Source: Lutraria lutraria | Lineage: Eukaryota; Mollusca; Bivalvia; Venerida; Mactridae | DNA length: 64,000 bases | Direction of reading: 5' to 3' | Assembly (NCBI GenBank): GCA_964023205.1 | Contig: OZ026835.1 | Span: 45,419,083 to 45,483,082, forward strand | Part shown: positions 25,079-38,087 of the stretch, piece after piece | Position numbering within the stretch: the first letter of the stretch is position 1 | Layout of the letters: each line of letters starts with the position of its first letter | The notes under the pieces: generated by a model | What the model was told of the DNA's origin: nothing | Database searches by the model: none | The model's input: only the letters and a program-made list of their open reading frames with translations | Made by a program: the position numbers and the translations under genes

Positions 25079-25418
25079 TACTGCCAGGTTTATTATACTG
25101 CCAGGTTTATCATACTGTCAGGTTTATCATACTGCCAGGTTTATCATACTGCCAGGTTTATTGTACTGTCAGGTTTATCATACTGCCAGGTTTATTATAC
25201 TGCCAGGTTTATCATACTGCCTGGTTTATCATACTGCCAGGTTTATTGTACTGTCAGGTTTATCATACTGCCATGTTTATCATACTGCCAGGTTTATTAT
25301 ACTGACAGGTTTATCATACTGCCAGGTTAATCATATTGCCAGGTTTATTATACTGCCAGGTTTATTATACTGCCAGGTTTATTATACTGACAGGTTTATC
25401 ATACTGCCAGGTTTATCA
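25079..25418. repeat. 17-bp minisatellite (TACTGCCAGGTTTATCA)
   Basis: Twenty head-to-tail copies of a 17-bp unit occupy exactly 340 bp, differing mostly at two positions (GCC/GTC/GAC and TTA/TCA/TTG). The unit is not a multiple of 3, so each frame cycles through all three readings and stays open, producing two overlapping false ORFs. Confidence 0.93.
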
Positions 25419-25654
25419 AACAAGCTTTAGCTTTTAGAAGTTCCACTACAACTCTTAATTGATTTTGTTCACCCTCTAAGCTCAATGAATTATGATAAAA
25501 TAAAATAGTGTTAATAATTATAATTTCTCATTTCTATGCCTTTTCCATCTATCACATGACATGCGCTTATTTGTAATGCATATTTGTATTGTTTTGACCA
25601 TGTATGTTTTTTGTACAAGTCGCTAAAAAGTAATGTTCTGTTCATGACTTATTT

Positions 25655-25848
25655 ACAATTAAGCTCTTAATTAAGGCCACATTTGGGAAAGACAAAATGT
25701 GGCATTTATTGACAGATAGCCTTTATTTGGAGGTCATTGTGTTCTAAATAATCATGGTTTTGAAAAGAATGACCTTTATTCACATGCATGGTGACCTTTA
25801 TTCAGAGATGACCGCTAACACAGGTTTGACTGTGTATGAACAAATATT
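25655..25848 (-). mobile_element. Short interspersed element, CAGTCAAACCTGTG end
   Basis: Read on the minus strand it starts CAGTCAAACCTGTGTTAGCG and continues with GGTCATCTCTGAATAAAGG and further AATAAAGGTCA words. The plus-strand repeat at 43626-43815 has the same order of words. The distal end is not defined. Confidence 0.5.
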
Positions 25849-25849
25849 T

Positions 25850-28800
25850 ATTGAGCTTAATATAAGTACCAAGTTATTTGTTGGTAAATAACAACTTGTG
25901 GTTTATGATCATGTTAGTGTGAGACTATAAATCTTCAGTGGAATAATTATATCATATACGTATTTGATTTTGTTCTTTCTTGGCTTATCAACAACTTCTT
26001 ATATTTCATATATTGTCTTCCAGGTGTTAAATAAGAATTACCCAACTTTATCTAAATCTTTTATGTCATTTAACGGCATTTGAACATGGTAAATAGAACT
26101 TAAAACGACATTCAACAGTGTTTTTATGACGATACGATAGAATTTGGCACTTTTTTGCCTTCGGGACGAAATTTATAAAACGTCAGTATTTGTGTAACAA
26201 CAAAAAATAATGACATAGTGAAAATTAAACGCGGTACTTCCGCGTAATAAATGACACTTAGATGACATTTTATCAAATAACTTATCCCGGGGTTATAACG
26301 CTATAAAAGATACGAAAATGCACACGTGCAGTTTTAAGGGTGCAATATAAAGTTACAAAATAACCACAGTTAAATAATATTAATGATACAAATATGTTTC
26401 GGAAAAATTATCACAAAAATACAAAATACAAAAGCGAAAAAAGTCAAAATTTAGTTTTTTTTTAAAAAATGTCCACACTAACTTCGTAAACTTCGACATT
26501 AATTGTTTTTTTCTCTCTTTTTTTAAAAACATTTTGCTATTTGAGTTAAGATTAACTGTTACACGTTTATAAAAAAAGTTGTCAAAACCGTCCCCGGCTG
26601 CTTACACTTGGCGTCCATTTTCGAATACCGCAAACTTTATCAAATGATAGTTTCTCTTAATGGTCTGCATTTAGTCAGTCTTTTAATGTTCATGCAATTT
26701 TTATTTACATGTTTCCTTTTATCAGATAACAGAAGATAATAATTTTATTTAAATACTGCAATGTTTCTGTTAAATAGGCCGCTTTGTATTGCGAACTTAG
26801 CTGCAGAACATGAACACAAAAAATATAGCGCACGTGACAATAATGTTACGTTTTATTCAAGTATAAATTTAATTGGTTTCTATTATTGCATGCGTTCATT
26901 TGGCAGATAAAACTTTCTGCGACAGATGTCGCGAATATAGCATAATTATATAAAGGGTCAAACAAGGATTTTGACTTAAAGTTACGTAGCTTCTAATTTC
27001 AATCTCTCTTCGGTTTTAAATCAATTATTGATTGCGCGTGCCCTGAAACAGATGTGTCGGTTTTCTTTTGAAGTTATTCCCACAGACCATATAAGTTATT
27101 TTAGGGTCGCAATACCCAATAATAACGGCACGCGTAATAACTGCAATATGTTACAATTCTTAAGAATTCATACAACCGTTATCTTTCATTGCAGATTTAA
27201 GAAATAAAATGCACCATATTTAGACAAAAGAAAGTAAGGTGACCCCTTACTTGTGCTCAGTGCCCTGTTGGAGTAATCGACTACAGCGCGTGCGCAGTTC
27301 ATCATTTTCCATTTCTATATGATTCTGACAAGTTTTCAAAATTTTCATTTGTAATGTTAATTTGTTTATGTTACTAGTTATAATTACTAGAAACCAAAAG
27401 AAACGAATCGTTTGTTATAATTTTCATTCAGAAAACTACATGAAACCAGTGTTAATTCATTTGTTGATTGAATTTTATGCAAATTAACCGTTGATTAAAC
27501 TCACGCGAACAACGCCCCATTGACGACAGATGTTACGTGCTCGCGTATGAATGGTTTATTAGAGACAGCATCCAGCAATATTGTATTTATGAATGAAACC
27601 TTACATGAATGAACTTAAGCAATATTCAGCTTCGTGTACATCACTAGAATCATTCAACATCAAAAACAGTTTTGTATTTCTTCATTTTTCCGAAATTATT
27701 TCGGTGTATTTTTTACTGATTAATGATATCTTCAATATAAATTCAATATTTGCAAGATGAATTATAACAGAAATACATTTCACATGGTGGTTATGCCATT
27801 CGTACGATTATACAAATAAAATGACTTCTCGACTTATCCATCTTTATCTAAACTTTAAAAATGAGGCTCCATTCTATGTTCGACTGCCGGTGTTTGTGGC
27901 TATCACTGAAACGTGGCGCATACGTTTCCATTACGAGTTGTAAACCACTAGTGTTCTCAATAGTGTACCGTGTCAAATTTCCAACACACGGCCTGTTGGT
28001 TTAATTATTTTTTCAGCGATAGGATCCGCCTTCATTTAGCATTGTTGCTTGGGTATTTTATTAAACCGAAAACAATATTTAGAAACCACTGTCCTGTACT
28101 CAACACTCCATGACCTGTTGTCCATCAATGAATTTATTGTGTATCTCATCGCCTTTAGTCATTTTCCCAACACCAGCTGTTAGTTTTAATAGCGTTTTCA
28201 TAATAAATATGGGTAATCAACAATCGACAGGTAATCGTTAATGTTAAACTCCGAAATACAGCTTTGTGCGTTCAAGTACGGTTATTGTCAACTTTAGCAC
28301 CTACCTCGCTGACATTCGGAATGGCTCTTTGTTGTACGTGCTGACGTGTGCAGCTACCCGATACAATACGAAAAGTAATAGATAGCAAGTTTATTTCTCA
28401 CATTATCGCACTTTACCATCTGTTTTATAGGTATTCACTACATCTCATCCCCATTCATAACATATTTCCAGATTAAAACGGAAATATGGTAAAAATTTGG
28501 TATCAGAAGATTAAAGAATCATGATTTTAACAAACCCCGCAGTTAGCTCCCAGCTTGATAACTGCATTCCAGTGCTGATTATATCAATATTATAACTGAT
28601 CCCTTATTTAGCACGATTTAATTCTGTCTAGTAGTATTATCTTATTGACAAAATGAAGCACTGATTTTCATTTCGAGTTGAAAATGGGGAATAAGTGTTT
28701 ATGTTTCAATTGATATTTATTCACAGCATTGTCACATGCTGGACACACCTGGCGTGAAAAGTAGCATTATCAGAAGTACATGTATATCATTAAAGGAGAT

Positions 28801-28855
28801 ATACAGATTGTTCCCAAGGGCGTACATCAAACATTCACTTTATTGTTAGCATCAT
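25850..28855. other. Intergenic DNA, no gene seen
   Basis: AT-rich; no coding frame or RNA gene recognised. Homopolymer-rich A/T stretches lie near 26440-26580. Confidence 0.3.
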
Positions 28856-28860
28856 TCTAT

Positions 28861-29125
28861 GACTTGCTATAGAAGACGTTCTGCTGAGCGCTATCGGAGA
28901 TCCGGATTCGATTCCCGGTTGCTACAGGTCATACCATTTCATGAAAATTTGACATTGTCGATATTCACCCACATGCGGAGAAATTGTCGGCTCCTTGAGG
29001 AAGGATAAGTTAGCACTGTCCAGGAAAACTTGTTAAGTGAATCGGCCGCCGTATATAACGGAACGGCGGTAAACTGAGAGCTGCTGGCGGAATCCAGCAT
29101 TTTGTCGACCTCTCCACACTTATTT
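28861..29125 (+). mobile_element. tRNA-derived SINE
   Basis: B-box GGATTCGATTCCC at about 28905-28917, preceded by a decayed A-box region, then TGCTACAGGTCATACCATTT and a body ending near CCTCTCCACACTT. The copy at 15.2 kb shares the segment after the B box. Inserted in gene-free DNA; orientation +. Confidence 0.55.
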
Positions 29126-29756
29126 AGGACAAAAACAAAAAAAACTGAGCGTGTGGCTGTAAAATAACTATTAGTTTTATAAATATCAAAGTACTGACAG
29201 AAAGTGATTTTTCCATACCCCTGCTTGCATGAATATTTTTTTAACTTTATTTATTCGTTCACTTTATCCTTCACTTTAGTTCCATAATTAAAAGAGGCAC
29301 ATATAGCAATGTTAGATAAATGCCAATGCATGCATTCGTCTGTAAAGAAATTACCGACGCATCGAACGAAACCCGATAGCAGAACTTCTTTTAAGTGCCC
29401 GGAAACAGGATATGCAAAACATTAACACTTTGAGACAGAAGCGCGCTGTTTCATTATTGTACAGCCCAAACAGCGAATAAGTGATACATTTAATATTTCA
29501 TGTATTTTTACCGTGCATAAGGACACAATAAAAGATTTGAAATACTGTTAGATCTAGCACACTTACTAGAGGAAATACTTTGTATACTGTATTAATTCTC
29601 ACTATTTAGCTCAGACCTATTTTCTGTGCGGCGAGGTATGGTTGTTATTAGGTCGACGGACACTTGTTTCGTGACTCGGCTTCGTTCTAATGCCATTTTG
29701 ACATCCACTGTTTAACTAGAATTTTAACAAGAATTGTGTCTGTACAAGGCAATACA

Positions 29757-29790
29757 ACCGGAAGTATCATAACGTGCACGACCGGAAGTA
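29757..29790 (+). promoter_or_regulatory. Tandem ETS sites
   Basis: ACCGGAAGTA occurs twice 24 bp apart within a duplicated segment (each copy ACCGGAAGTATC + G/A TNACGT). ACCGGAAGT is the optimal ETS (GABP-type) core and is typical of TATA-less start sites. No gene is visible on either side. Confidence 0.3.
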
Positions 29791-29799
29791 TCGTCACGT

Positions 29800-32700
29800 A
29801 CACATTACCGACCATTTGTCTGGCTAGTGCACACGTAATTTACTAACATTTTTACGGTATTTTTTTACTAAAGATTCTTTTTTATTACATGTACTTCTTC
29901 GTTGTGAGTTAAGAAAATTTCCGGAAGCTACTCAGACTTGCAAATCATGTGACTTACTTGTGGGTGTGATACAGTAACTGACATTTAGTGCACGCATGCT
30001 GAATTCCTTGTTTTTAATTGATTAGGTTACAACTGCATTCCAGAGAAATTTCTGTACCTTTGTACGCACGAATTACGCGACAAGTTTAAAGTTCATCTAT
30101 ATCCCGTTCGTTTTCGTTATTTTCGCGACAACTGAGTTTAGCTAAATGTAACTTGATTCCGTACGAGCATCGATGGCCAAGATCAATGAAATCAAATCTA
30201 ATTTGTTCATGCACAAGGTGTTTTATTAGTTTTTCTTGTATTGTTCTCGTCTCGCACGCTATGTATAAGTTTACTTTACCATACAAATCAGTCCCAATCT
30301 AATTTTGTGCCTGTGGGGTCAATTGATTTATTTTCAGTTTTCAAACAAAAAAAACTTTAATAAAAAGTAGGATATAATTATGTATCATTGAAATAATACC
30401 TCGCTCCCCTTTGAACTCTTTACAAACTGTATTCTGATATTTAATCAGAGTTGTGGAAACTAAAGCTTGTATAAAAGTGTGATATTTCATTAAAGTTTAT
30501 ATTGCGACAACTTGGTATATTATTTCCTAATGAAGCGTCATAATTAACGGTTCGCACGTGCTAACGGGCTGGTTTCGGTCACCATAAATAAGAATAATCA
30601 AATCCGTATAAAGATTTTATCAGTAACACAGTTCTGTGGTTTAATAGTCGACGAAGCTGATTTTTATAGTGATTTTACGTGTATCAGGTTTCTGAAAAAA
30701 AACATTGCAGAAATACCAGCGATGTAATGAAAGGTCAGGTTACTGTATCGACGCGAACAATTCAACCAATCAGCCGGAAAATAAACGTGTGTATTATCAC
30801 GCTATTTTATCTGAACCTTTATACCAGTCCTAATAAATAACAACGGTTATATATTTTAATCAAAAATCCGTTACTATAGCAACGAAATTAAACATTCATA
30901 ACCTCACGAGTATCACATGTCACGACATGAAATATTTAGTCTCTATTGTTTCCGTGATTTCAGAAATAAATATTTTATGTACAATAACCTTTTATGATAC
31001 AAAACGTCAAAACTTGAGTAATAATAACTATCAAAGACAAATTTGCCATCATGCGTTCTTGAAATTTTATTTTTATTACAAAAGCATATTTTTAAAGCAG
31101 TTTTAATTGAACTGTGCAATAACAAATTTATGTACAGTGTACATGCATGTGTTACACGTGGCTTATTCTTTGTACCAAACCACGTGTTGATTTTTTCTGG
31201 CATTGTACTAAAATTGTGACTATGAAGGCTGACGTTTTATTCGTCTATGTATCAATTAAAGTTTTCATTTTAAAAGAATTGTAAAATTATTATTGTACTT
31301 TAAATTCCTGATACAAAAATCAATCATTGATATTTTTCAACCTTATCGTCGTTTATACTTGAAAATGGTCACAGAATGACTACATTTATAAATATATTTC
31401 AACATTTTATATCACTTGCGAACTACATGTATATGGAAACAAACAATATACATAAAGTAATACTAAAATGACGACTGTCTTAGCTTTAACTAACTCGTAA
31501 TTAAATAAGATTTAAAATTGCAGTCTTCACGCCGCGGTAAATTTCTGTTCTGTTCAAAATTGTGTATTCCGGCTAATGGTAAATTGTTTATTTTCGATAG
31601 TGCACTAATAGTTCGGGCTAGTGCTTTAAGAAAATTAGTGCGAGTGTGAACACTGAAATTGTATTTTTACGATATGTATAAAGGATGAGTGCGATGAAGG
31701 TTTTAAACCTGAAACCAGAAAAGCTATGAATACAACAGCTGAGGCTTGCTATCCATTGCTAAAATCCATATATCCTTTCAAATATAGAATTACAGTGTAC
31801 TATTGTTAAAAATGAGTGACGCTCATTTAGGCTGCAAAAATGTGATACACACGTCCAATTAAACAAGTAGTACTTTTTAAGCAAATGTTCCGTTACTTAA
31901 ACGTCTTAGTCTCATAAAAGTTTTTAACCATATGTGTAAACCAATCTTTAAATGAATAATTTAAGTCATGCGTTATTAATGAATAATTCGTACCGCGGTT
32001 TTATCACCTTAATGTGAACAAAATTCACCATTAAGTCATTAAGTTATCTTCGAATAATTTGCTCGCGACATAATTGATTTTAAAAAGTTTTTTTATTAAA
32101 TAAAACTAGAATTAAAGTATGGGTAATGATGAAATTATACACAATCATTGTGACGGTCAACGTCACATACGGTAAGCGGGCTTTTACAACCTGTACTTGA
32201 TGCAAATTGATTTTAGAGGAATGGAATTTTGTAAGTAGTTTTGACAAGTCATTAGAATGTTTCTCAAAATTAAGATATTAGAACTAAATGACTTTTACAA
32301 CGATAGAACCAAAGTACTTTTGCCCCTGTTGTTGTTATTTTATTGTTGTTGTTGTTGGTGGTGGTGTTTTCCTGCTCTTGTTGTTGTTCAAAGTTGCTGT
32401 GCTGTTGTTCTTGCTGTTTCTAGAGTGGTGTTGTTCACGGCTGGTAAACCTTAAAGTTCTCAAAACTTGAGTCGTAAATGTACGAAACACAATCAAAAGC
32501 ACTCAAAAATGAATATAACTTCAGAGAATACCCCGACATGTATACATTGTATGTAAATTTTAATATAAAACAGGGCGGCTATCATTGTATTGTTGTTGGT
32601 TAGAATTTGGTCATAAACCAAACCGGTGTCGTCCCCTGTGATACTGATTTAAGGTATTAAGTAGGGACCCATGCAGTGCGCATGCTTGATATATACATAC

Positions 32701-34180
32701 CGTCTCTATGAGAAACTACATATTGTACTGACGGCTCGTAAATCTAAGAAAATTAGAAAATAATTGAACAATACGTCTGACCTTTTCACCTACATGAAAT
32801 CCCAGTATAGAATCCCTTAACAAATTAATAAAACATCCCGCGAAGTACCCAAAGGGGACAGTAGGGTATAAAAACAAGTATAGACTTTTCCGTGCCAGTA
32901 CTTTAATTCAAAATACATTGACCAAGTAACGTTAGGATGACCCTTTGGAATTATTTTAAACAGCTTTATGTTGTTGTTGTTTTTTAATCAGATTTATTTT
33001 TCAAAATCAAGCGAAAATCAAACACTCATTGAACATTAATCATTGCATACAGTGGTCTTTAATTTTTTACAATAAAAAAGATATTTTTCTCGTTTGTTAA
33101 AGAAAAACTCACAGACCATTAGTGTTTAACATCGCGTTTTTAACACCGTGCATGATGGTGAATTATCTTCAAAGGCAGCGAGCGTCTGTTTGCTGGAGTT
33201 CTCGTCAAAATGATGTAACTTGAACCAACATAACAAGATTGTTTGTAGTCAATAGGGTGCATCTTAAATCAAATGATTTATGAAACAACAGCCATGACCC
33301 TTTTACCCCTGCATTAATTTTTGTAAAGGTTATGTTTTTTTTCTGCGCCTACAAAGTGAGACAGTAACATTTTCCCCACGTAAGGTCGCTCATATCGGTA
33401 TTTAAAAAAGTTCAAAAACACCGACGAACAAAGGGCTAAAGAAAAAAATGCTTAAAGAAATGCATTTACATTGTATTTTAAAAAAAACGCGCCTCACTAA
33501 TTATCTTAATGTCTTTTTATATCAGCATTTCAAATAATACTTCAACTCGTTTCTGTCTTTCGTAGGCGGGGCTGCTCAGTTGCTAATCAGAGATTTACGT
33601 TACTCAACACAAGGACACGTGATTGATACCATAAGGCTCAAAACGATTCCAAAAGATTCATTTTTTAATTATAAAGAAAAGAACTCAACAGAGCTGTCTG
33701 TTCATTAACCAAAATCGCACCATCCTGGTAATGTGTTTTCCATAGCCGCCATTCACTCGACGCGCATTACTTTGGATGCTGACTACTTAAGTACTACCTT
33801 TATGTACATCCGCCATGCAATCCGTTACATGCTACAGAGTTAATATATGTGAGTTCAGTTTCCATGAGCACTGAAAGTACTTTGATATTTTGTCTTGCTT
33901 TCAAGAAATCGGGTTATTTCATAGTCAAAGGGAAACAACTCAGTTTCTACTTCACCGTTGTTTTGATTCAAAAATATGCCCTCTATACTTGTCTCCCCTG
34001 GTTTAATTTCCCTTGTTGGTTTATCAGAGACGTAGTTATATAGAAGAAAAGGACTTTGTTTTAGAATGTATTCTCAATGTTATAAATATGTTAGATTTTT
34101 TATATAAAATCCATGATTGATGACGTCGACACTATTAACAAAATTCATGTCAACGCACTGAACGAACACCTCTTTTCAGT
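29800..34180. other. Intergenic DNA, no gene seen
   Basis: AT-rich. A GTT/GCT trinucleotide tract at about 32325-32420 creates two short valine/leucine/cysteine-rich frames. Nothing else recognised. Confidence 0.3.
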
Positions 34181-34479
34181 GAATATTACCAGGGATGCTA
34201 TATTACAGGGATACGCAACGGACGGAAACTGGCTGAAAAACAGTGCCTAGGGATATTCGCGCGAGAGCGCATGCGCACGCATTTACCGTTAATGTCGGTA
34301 TCTAGCAGATAAAATATGGGTCAAATATTCTCTTCAATCGGCTTAAATAAATGCTGTTTTTGCATAGAGTTTTTTATATATTGATCTTAAAGTGTTAAAT
34401 ATTTTACAGATGTTGTAATTTTGTTTCTAAATATTAGTGGTTCTAAAGATTTCCAAGTTTTTGTGACCGTTCGAAAATA

Positions 34480-35095
34480 AAACTGACGTGATAATTTGAC
34501 CGAAATGGTCGCACAATAGAAAATGTCAGTTTTTTGCGACAGCTTTAGTACATGAAGATATTCTTAATTTCACGATATTTTGCCGTGGTTGAAGTGTGAC
34601 ATACTTCTATATTGGCTGCATAACTATATTTTCATGTTTTATTTTGTTATAATACATAATTTCGCGATCGATTATGACCCAGTTTTTACAATTTACAAAA
34701 TGGAGGCCTGATCTGACGAGGAAAATATTGCACTTTTTGCGACATCATTTGTTTGTGAAGATATACTCTATATCAAAATTTTCTTCCATAGTTTGACACT
34801 TACACACGTCGATATTGGCGGCATGATAATATTTTCATGCTTACTTTTGTAAAAGAACACAATTTCGCGATTGATTATGACCCCATTTTTACGATTCAAT
34901 TCAATGGCGGCCTGATCTGACGAGGAAAATATTTCACTTTTTGCAACACCATTTGTATGTGAAGGTATACTAAACATGAAAATTTTCTTCCATATTTTGA
35001 GACTGACATACGTCTGTATTGACGGCATAACAATAATTGCAAGAATTATTTTGCTGTAGTACGTACCTTATTTCGCTCTCGATAATGATCCATTT
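34480..35095. repeat. About 204-bp tandem repeat inside the transposon
   Basis: Three diverged copies share 'GGCCTGATCTGACGAGGAAA' (34706, 34910; lost in the first), 'TTTCGCGATNGATTATGACC' and 'ATTTTCTTCCATANTTTGA'. The spacing of the well-preserved pair is 204 bp. The 86-codon minus-strand frame at 34768-35028 lies wholly within these copies and is not a gene. Confidence 0.7.
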
Positions 35096-35399
35096 TTATC
35101 GGTGCATAGCAAAACGAAAAAGCATCATATAAGCACTAAATTACATAGATTTCAGCGCAAACCAGAAACGGTGTACCCCGAATATATTATTTGGTATGCA
35201 CATATTTTCACACCTATTATTCGAAATCTTCAATTCATAACAATGGCTGATTGAGAATCAACTGGCATGTGACAAACAATATGTACATCAATTCATACAC
35301 GAAGCGTGTCAACAGTTTAATTTTACAGATTGAGTAAAGTCAAACAGTTTATTCATGACTCGTAGAACATTATGTACATACATAATATGAAAACATAGA

Positions 35400-36790
35400 A
35401 TACGTGTATACATGCCTTTCCATACAGAAATATAAGATACAGATCAATTCTTTAAATATCTACTACATTTAGTCAAAGACTTGAAATAATGACGGTATAT
35501 TACGTACATTATAATGCTAACAGAATTCCTTGCAGTTATTCTATATCTGTTTATAATGAAGAGAGCAAATAAGAAACATTACTTTAATCTTATTCAATAT
35601 TTATCTGGTAATGTACATCTTTAATGATGGGTTAGTTGTAAGGTCGACCAAATTATGGTTTTATGCTAATCGCCACGAATATTTCACTGTGATCTCAGGT
35701 ACTTGACTTGTTTTTGTATTTGCTAAAATAATATCAGTTTTTCAACAATGATTAATTACTGTCATGATCAATATGATGTGAATATGTTGGTTTAAATTAT
35801 GACATTAGATTTTATTGGTGGAACCCTGTTGTTTCCAATTAATGGTCACACACCGTGACCTAATGCATTCAAATGACATATGCGCAGCTGTGAAAACAAT
35901 GTAGATTTATGAAACATAGACTACCCCATACTGTTTTCCATCCGGATTTATTGATTGCTTCCTTGTAATCAGTAAAGATCGTCACCGAGATTATGATTAT
36001 GACTATACGAGGGCATATCGTACGCCATTTTGGCGGAAGATTAAAAGTTACAGATTCAGTCTTTGGCTAATAAAATTGATACGCTATAATAGACATACAT
36101 TATGAAAAACAAAGATCAATAACAAGATAAAGTTATACGAATCAAAATTACAAATAACAAGCTTTTCACCATAAAATGTATAACATACGTACATTTCTTT
36201 CGCACAAAAATATTCATGATATATAGCATTTCTTTAAATAAAAGTTTAACCATGAACATTTCTTCTTCAGCTGATAAATAGAAAAAAGTTCCACGATACA
36301 AAATTAAATTTGGTCTTGAGTTGATAAATCGAACAAAACTTTCATGATATAAATATTTGTTATACAAATTTAATTAAAATGTTTAGCATTCGATCGTACA
36401 TTATTTCATAATATAAGTTTCTTTCTGGAATTTAAGTCAAATTTTAGCATTCTATCGTACATTTGTTGTCATGATATAACTTTTCTTTTCACAAGTTTAT
36501 TCCGTGAAAATTTCGCCTTCAGCTGATAATTCGAAAACAAGTTTCACGACATAAAATTTAATTGTACAAAACTTTCATAATGTAATATACTATATGTAAT
36601 TCAATTTTTCATACATATTTTCATACATAAACGTTTCTTTTAAAAATTAAAATTAAAAAAAATACAGCGAAAATCAAACTTTCATAATGTAAACATTTCT
36701 TTCCTACAAAACTTACATAATATAAGCATTTCTTTCTCAAATTTAATTTAGAAAAAAAAATTAGAAAAAATAAGTTGTTAAAGTTAATAA
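35400..36790. repeat. Degenerate short repeats in the transposon interior
   Basis: The words 'TTTCATGATATAA', 'TTCATAATGTAA', 'CATTTCTTTC' and 'CTTCAGCTGATAA' recur irregularly about every 100-120 bp from 36100 to 36750, indicating an old tandem array. No coding potential. Confidence 0.4.
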
Positions 36791-37997
36791 CAAACAAATA
36801 AAAACTACGAGGAACTTGAGTCGATCATGGACCACTAATGTTACTTTTTGTCAATTATCGATTCTTTGTGTTATTTTCAATGTAATTTCGGTAGTTTTGA
36901 TCCTTTGTTTTCATTAACTAGCCTAGGCACTGATAATCGATAGTTGATCAGTGGATGATAAGCGGTTGCACATCCCTGTAATATAGCATCCCTGATATTA
37001 CCAAATATTTTACACATCAAAATGAAAACATGTAGTTTATAGATCATATCATTTTCAACAGCTACGGACTACAACAGTGTGCATAAGTGTTACTTTATCA
37101 TAGTTTACCATTTAGATAACATAATGCCTAGATCCTCTATACATAAGTGTTCACAATCTGCAGATTTTCTCAAATAGTTACATGTAACAGAATATCACAT
37201 CATGTTTTTTACAGATTTTCTATATCATAGACAATATACCGCAATATTATATTTCATAAGGATTTTCTTTAGAAGTAAATCTTCAATTACACAGATTTTC
37301 TCAAATTCATGTAGTTGTTAATATACATCAACATATAATTTAACTTTTGTCTAGGGGAACATAAAACTACCTGACGAAACCGATGGCGCACCTCTTTACA
37401 ATTGGAAAACTCGGACATTAACATTTAAAAAATCCTACACCACACCGTTTTAATAATTCGTCTACCGGTATTCTGATGATTACGGTTAAAATATGTGTAT
37501 TTTATGATTAATTATCAATAATAGAATCATGTTTTATACACAAATAATGTCTAGATTGTTACATTGTTTTCACGTAGATACTTTCCTCTGTGATTGGGGA
37601 TGGTATAGACTTATTGAGGTTAGAATTAAATACGAAAGGACTTTTTTGACGAAAGGAACGAAAGGAAGCGAACGAACTTTAATCAAAGCACTGAAAGCAC
37701 TGAGGTATTCACTGCTGATTGAATTTTTTATGTGCTTGAAACCAACTCTTCAAGTTTTTTTCGTTATCGCCGTAACTCTCTCTTTTACAAATATAAAAAC
37801 TATGGAGTATAATGTATGTATGGTCCAAAAGTATCAGGTATAAAGAAGAATTATAAGAAAACTGTTTTGTGAATATGATCTTTCCTACATTGCTAATCCT
37901 CCTACAATTAGTATTTTACGATGCGTAAGTATGCTAGATTCTAAGTATTTTTTATAAGTTCTATTTATCTTAACAAATATGACCATACATATGTAGT

Positions 37998-38002
37998 AAA
38001 AA
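37998..38002 (-). terminator. Pol III T-run terminator
   Basis: Five T on the minus strand just after the tRNA-like unit; the expected stop for Pol III. Confidence 0.5.
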
Positions 38003-38007
38003 TATTG

Positions 38008-38087
38008 TACCCGATGCAGGGCTCGAACCCGCGACCTGCGACATACAGCTTGCAAGTCATATGCTCTATCAACTGAGCTAATCGGGC
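38008..38087 (-). tRNA. tRNA-like Pol III gene or pseudogene
   Basis: Minus strand. The acceptor GCCCGAT pairs with ATCGGGT over 7 bp (one G-T). The D arm GCTC/GAGC has the A box TAGCTCAGTTG, and T arm GCGGG/CCTGC with loop TTCGAGC gives the B box GGTTCGAGCCC. Both internal promoter boxes fit consensus. A run of five T (38002-37998) follows 5 nt after the discriminator, a good Pol III terminator. Odd: 29 nt instead of 22 lie between D and T arms, and no 5-bp anticodon stem with a 7-nt loop forms. CTTGCAA would read as Ala(TGC) or Cys(GCA), depending on alignment. Either a decayed tRNA, an intron-like insertion, or a tRNA-derived element head. Confidence 0.55.

Larger units (their letters stand above)
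34190..36994. mobile_element. 2.8-kb DNA transposon with inverted ends, no transposase
   Basis: The left end reads CAGGGATGCTATATTAC followed by AGGGATACGCAAC. The right end read on the complement gives CAGGGATGCTATATTAC followed by AGGGATGTGCAACCG, so the terminal inverted repeat is about 32 bp with few mismatches. The bases outside are ATATTAC on both sides (34183-34189 and 36995-37001), a perfect 7-bp target duplication. The 2,805-bp interior is AT-rich, holds tandem repeats and has no long open frame, so this is a non-autonomous copy. A 7-bp duplication with CA-starting ends is compatible with P-type (7-8 bp), less so with hAT (8 bp) elements; superfamily unresolved. Confidence 0.88.

Noticed and set aside
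25033..25430. Two overlapping 90-codon ORFs with repeating LPGLLYCQVYH-type peptides
   Set aside because: They are the 17-bp minisatellite read in two frames; no start context, splice signal or domain.
37529..37843. 104-codon plus-strand ORF
   Set aside because: Overlaps the left arm of the GAAAGGAAC inverted repeat and has no protein-family features or splice context.
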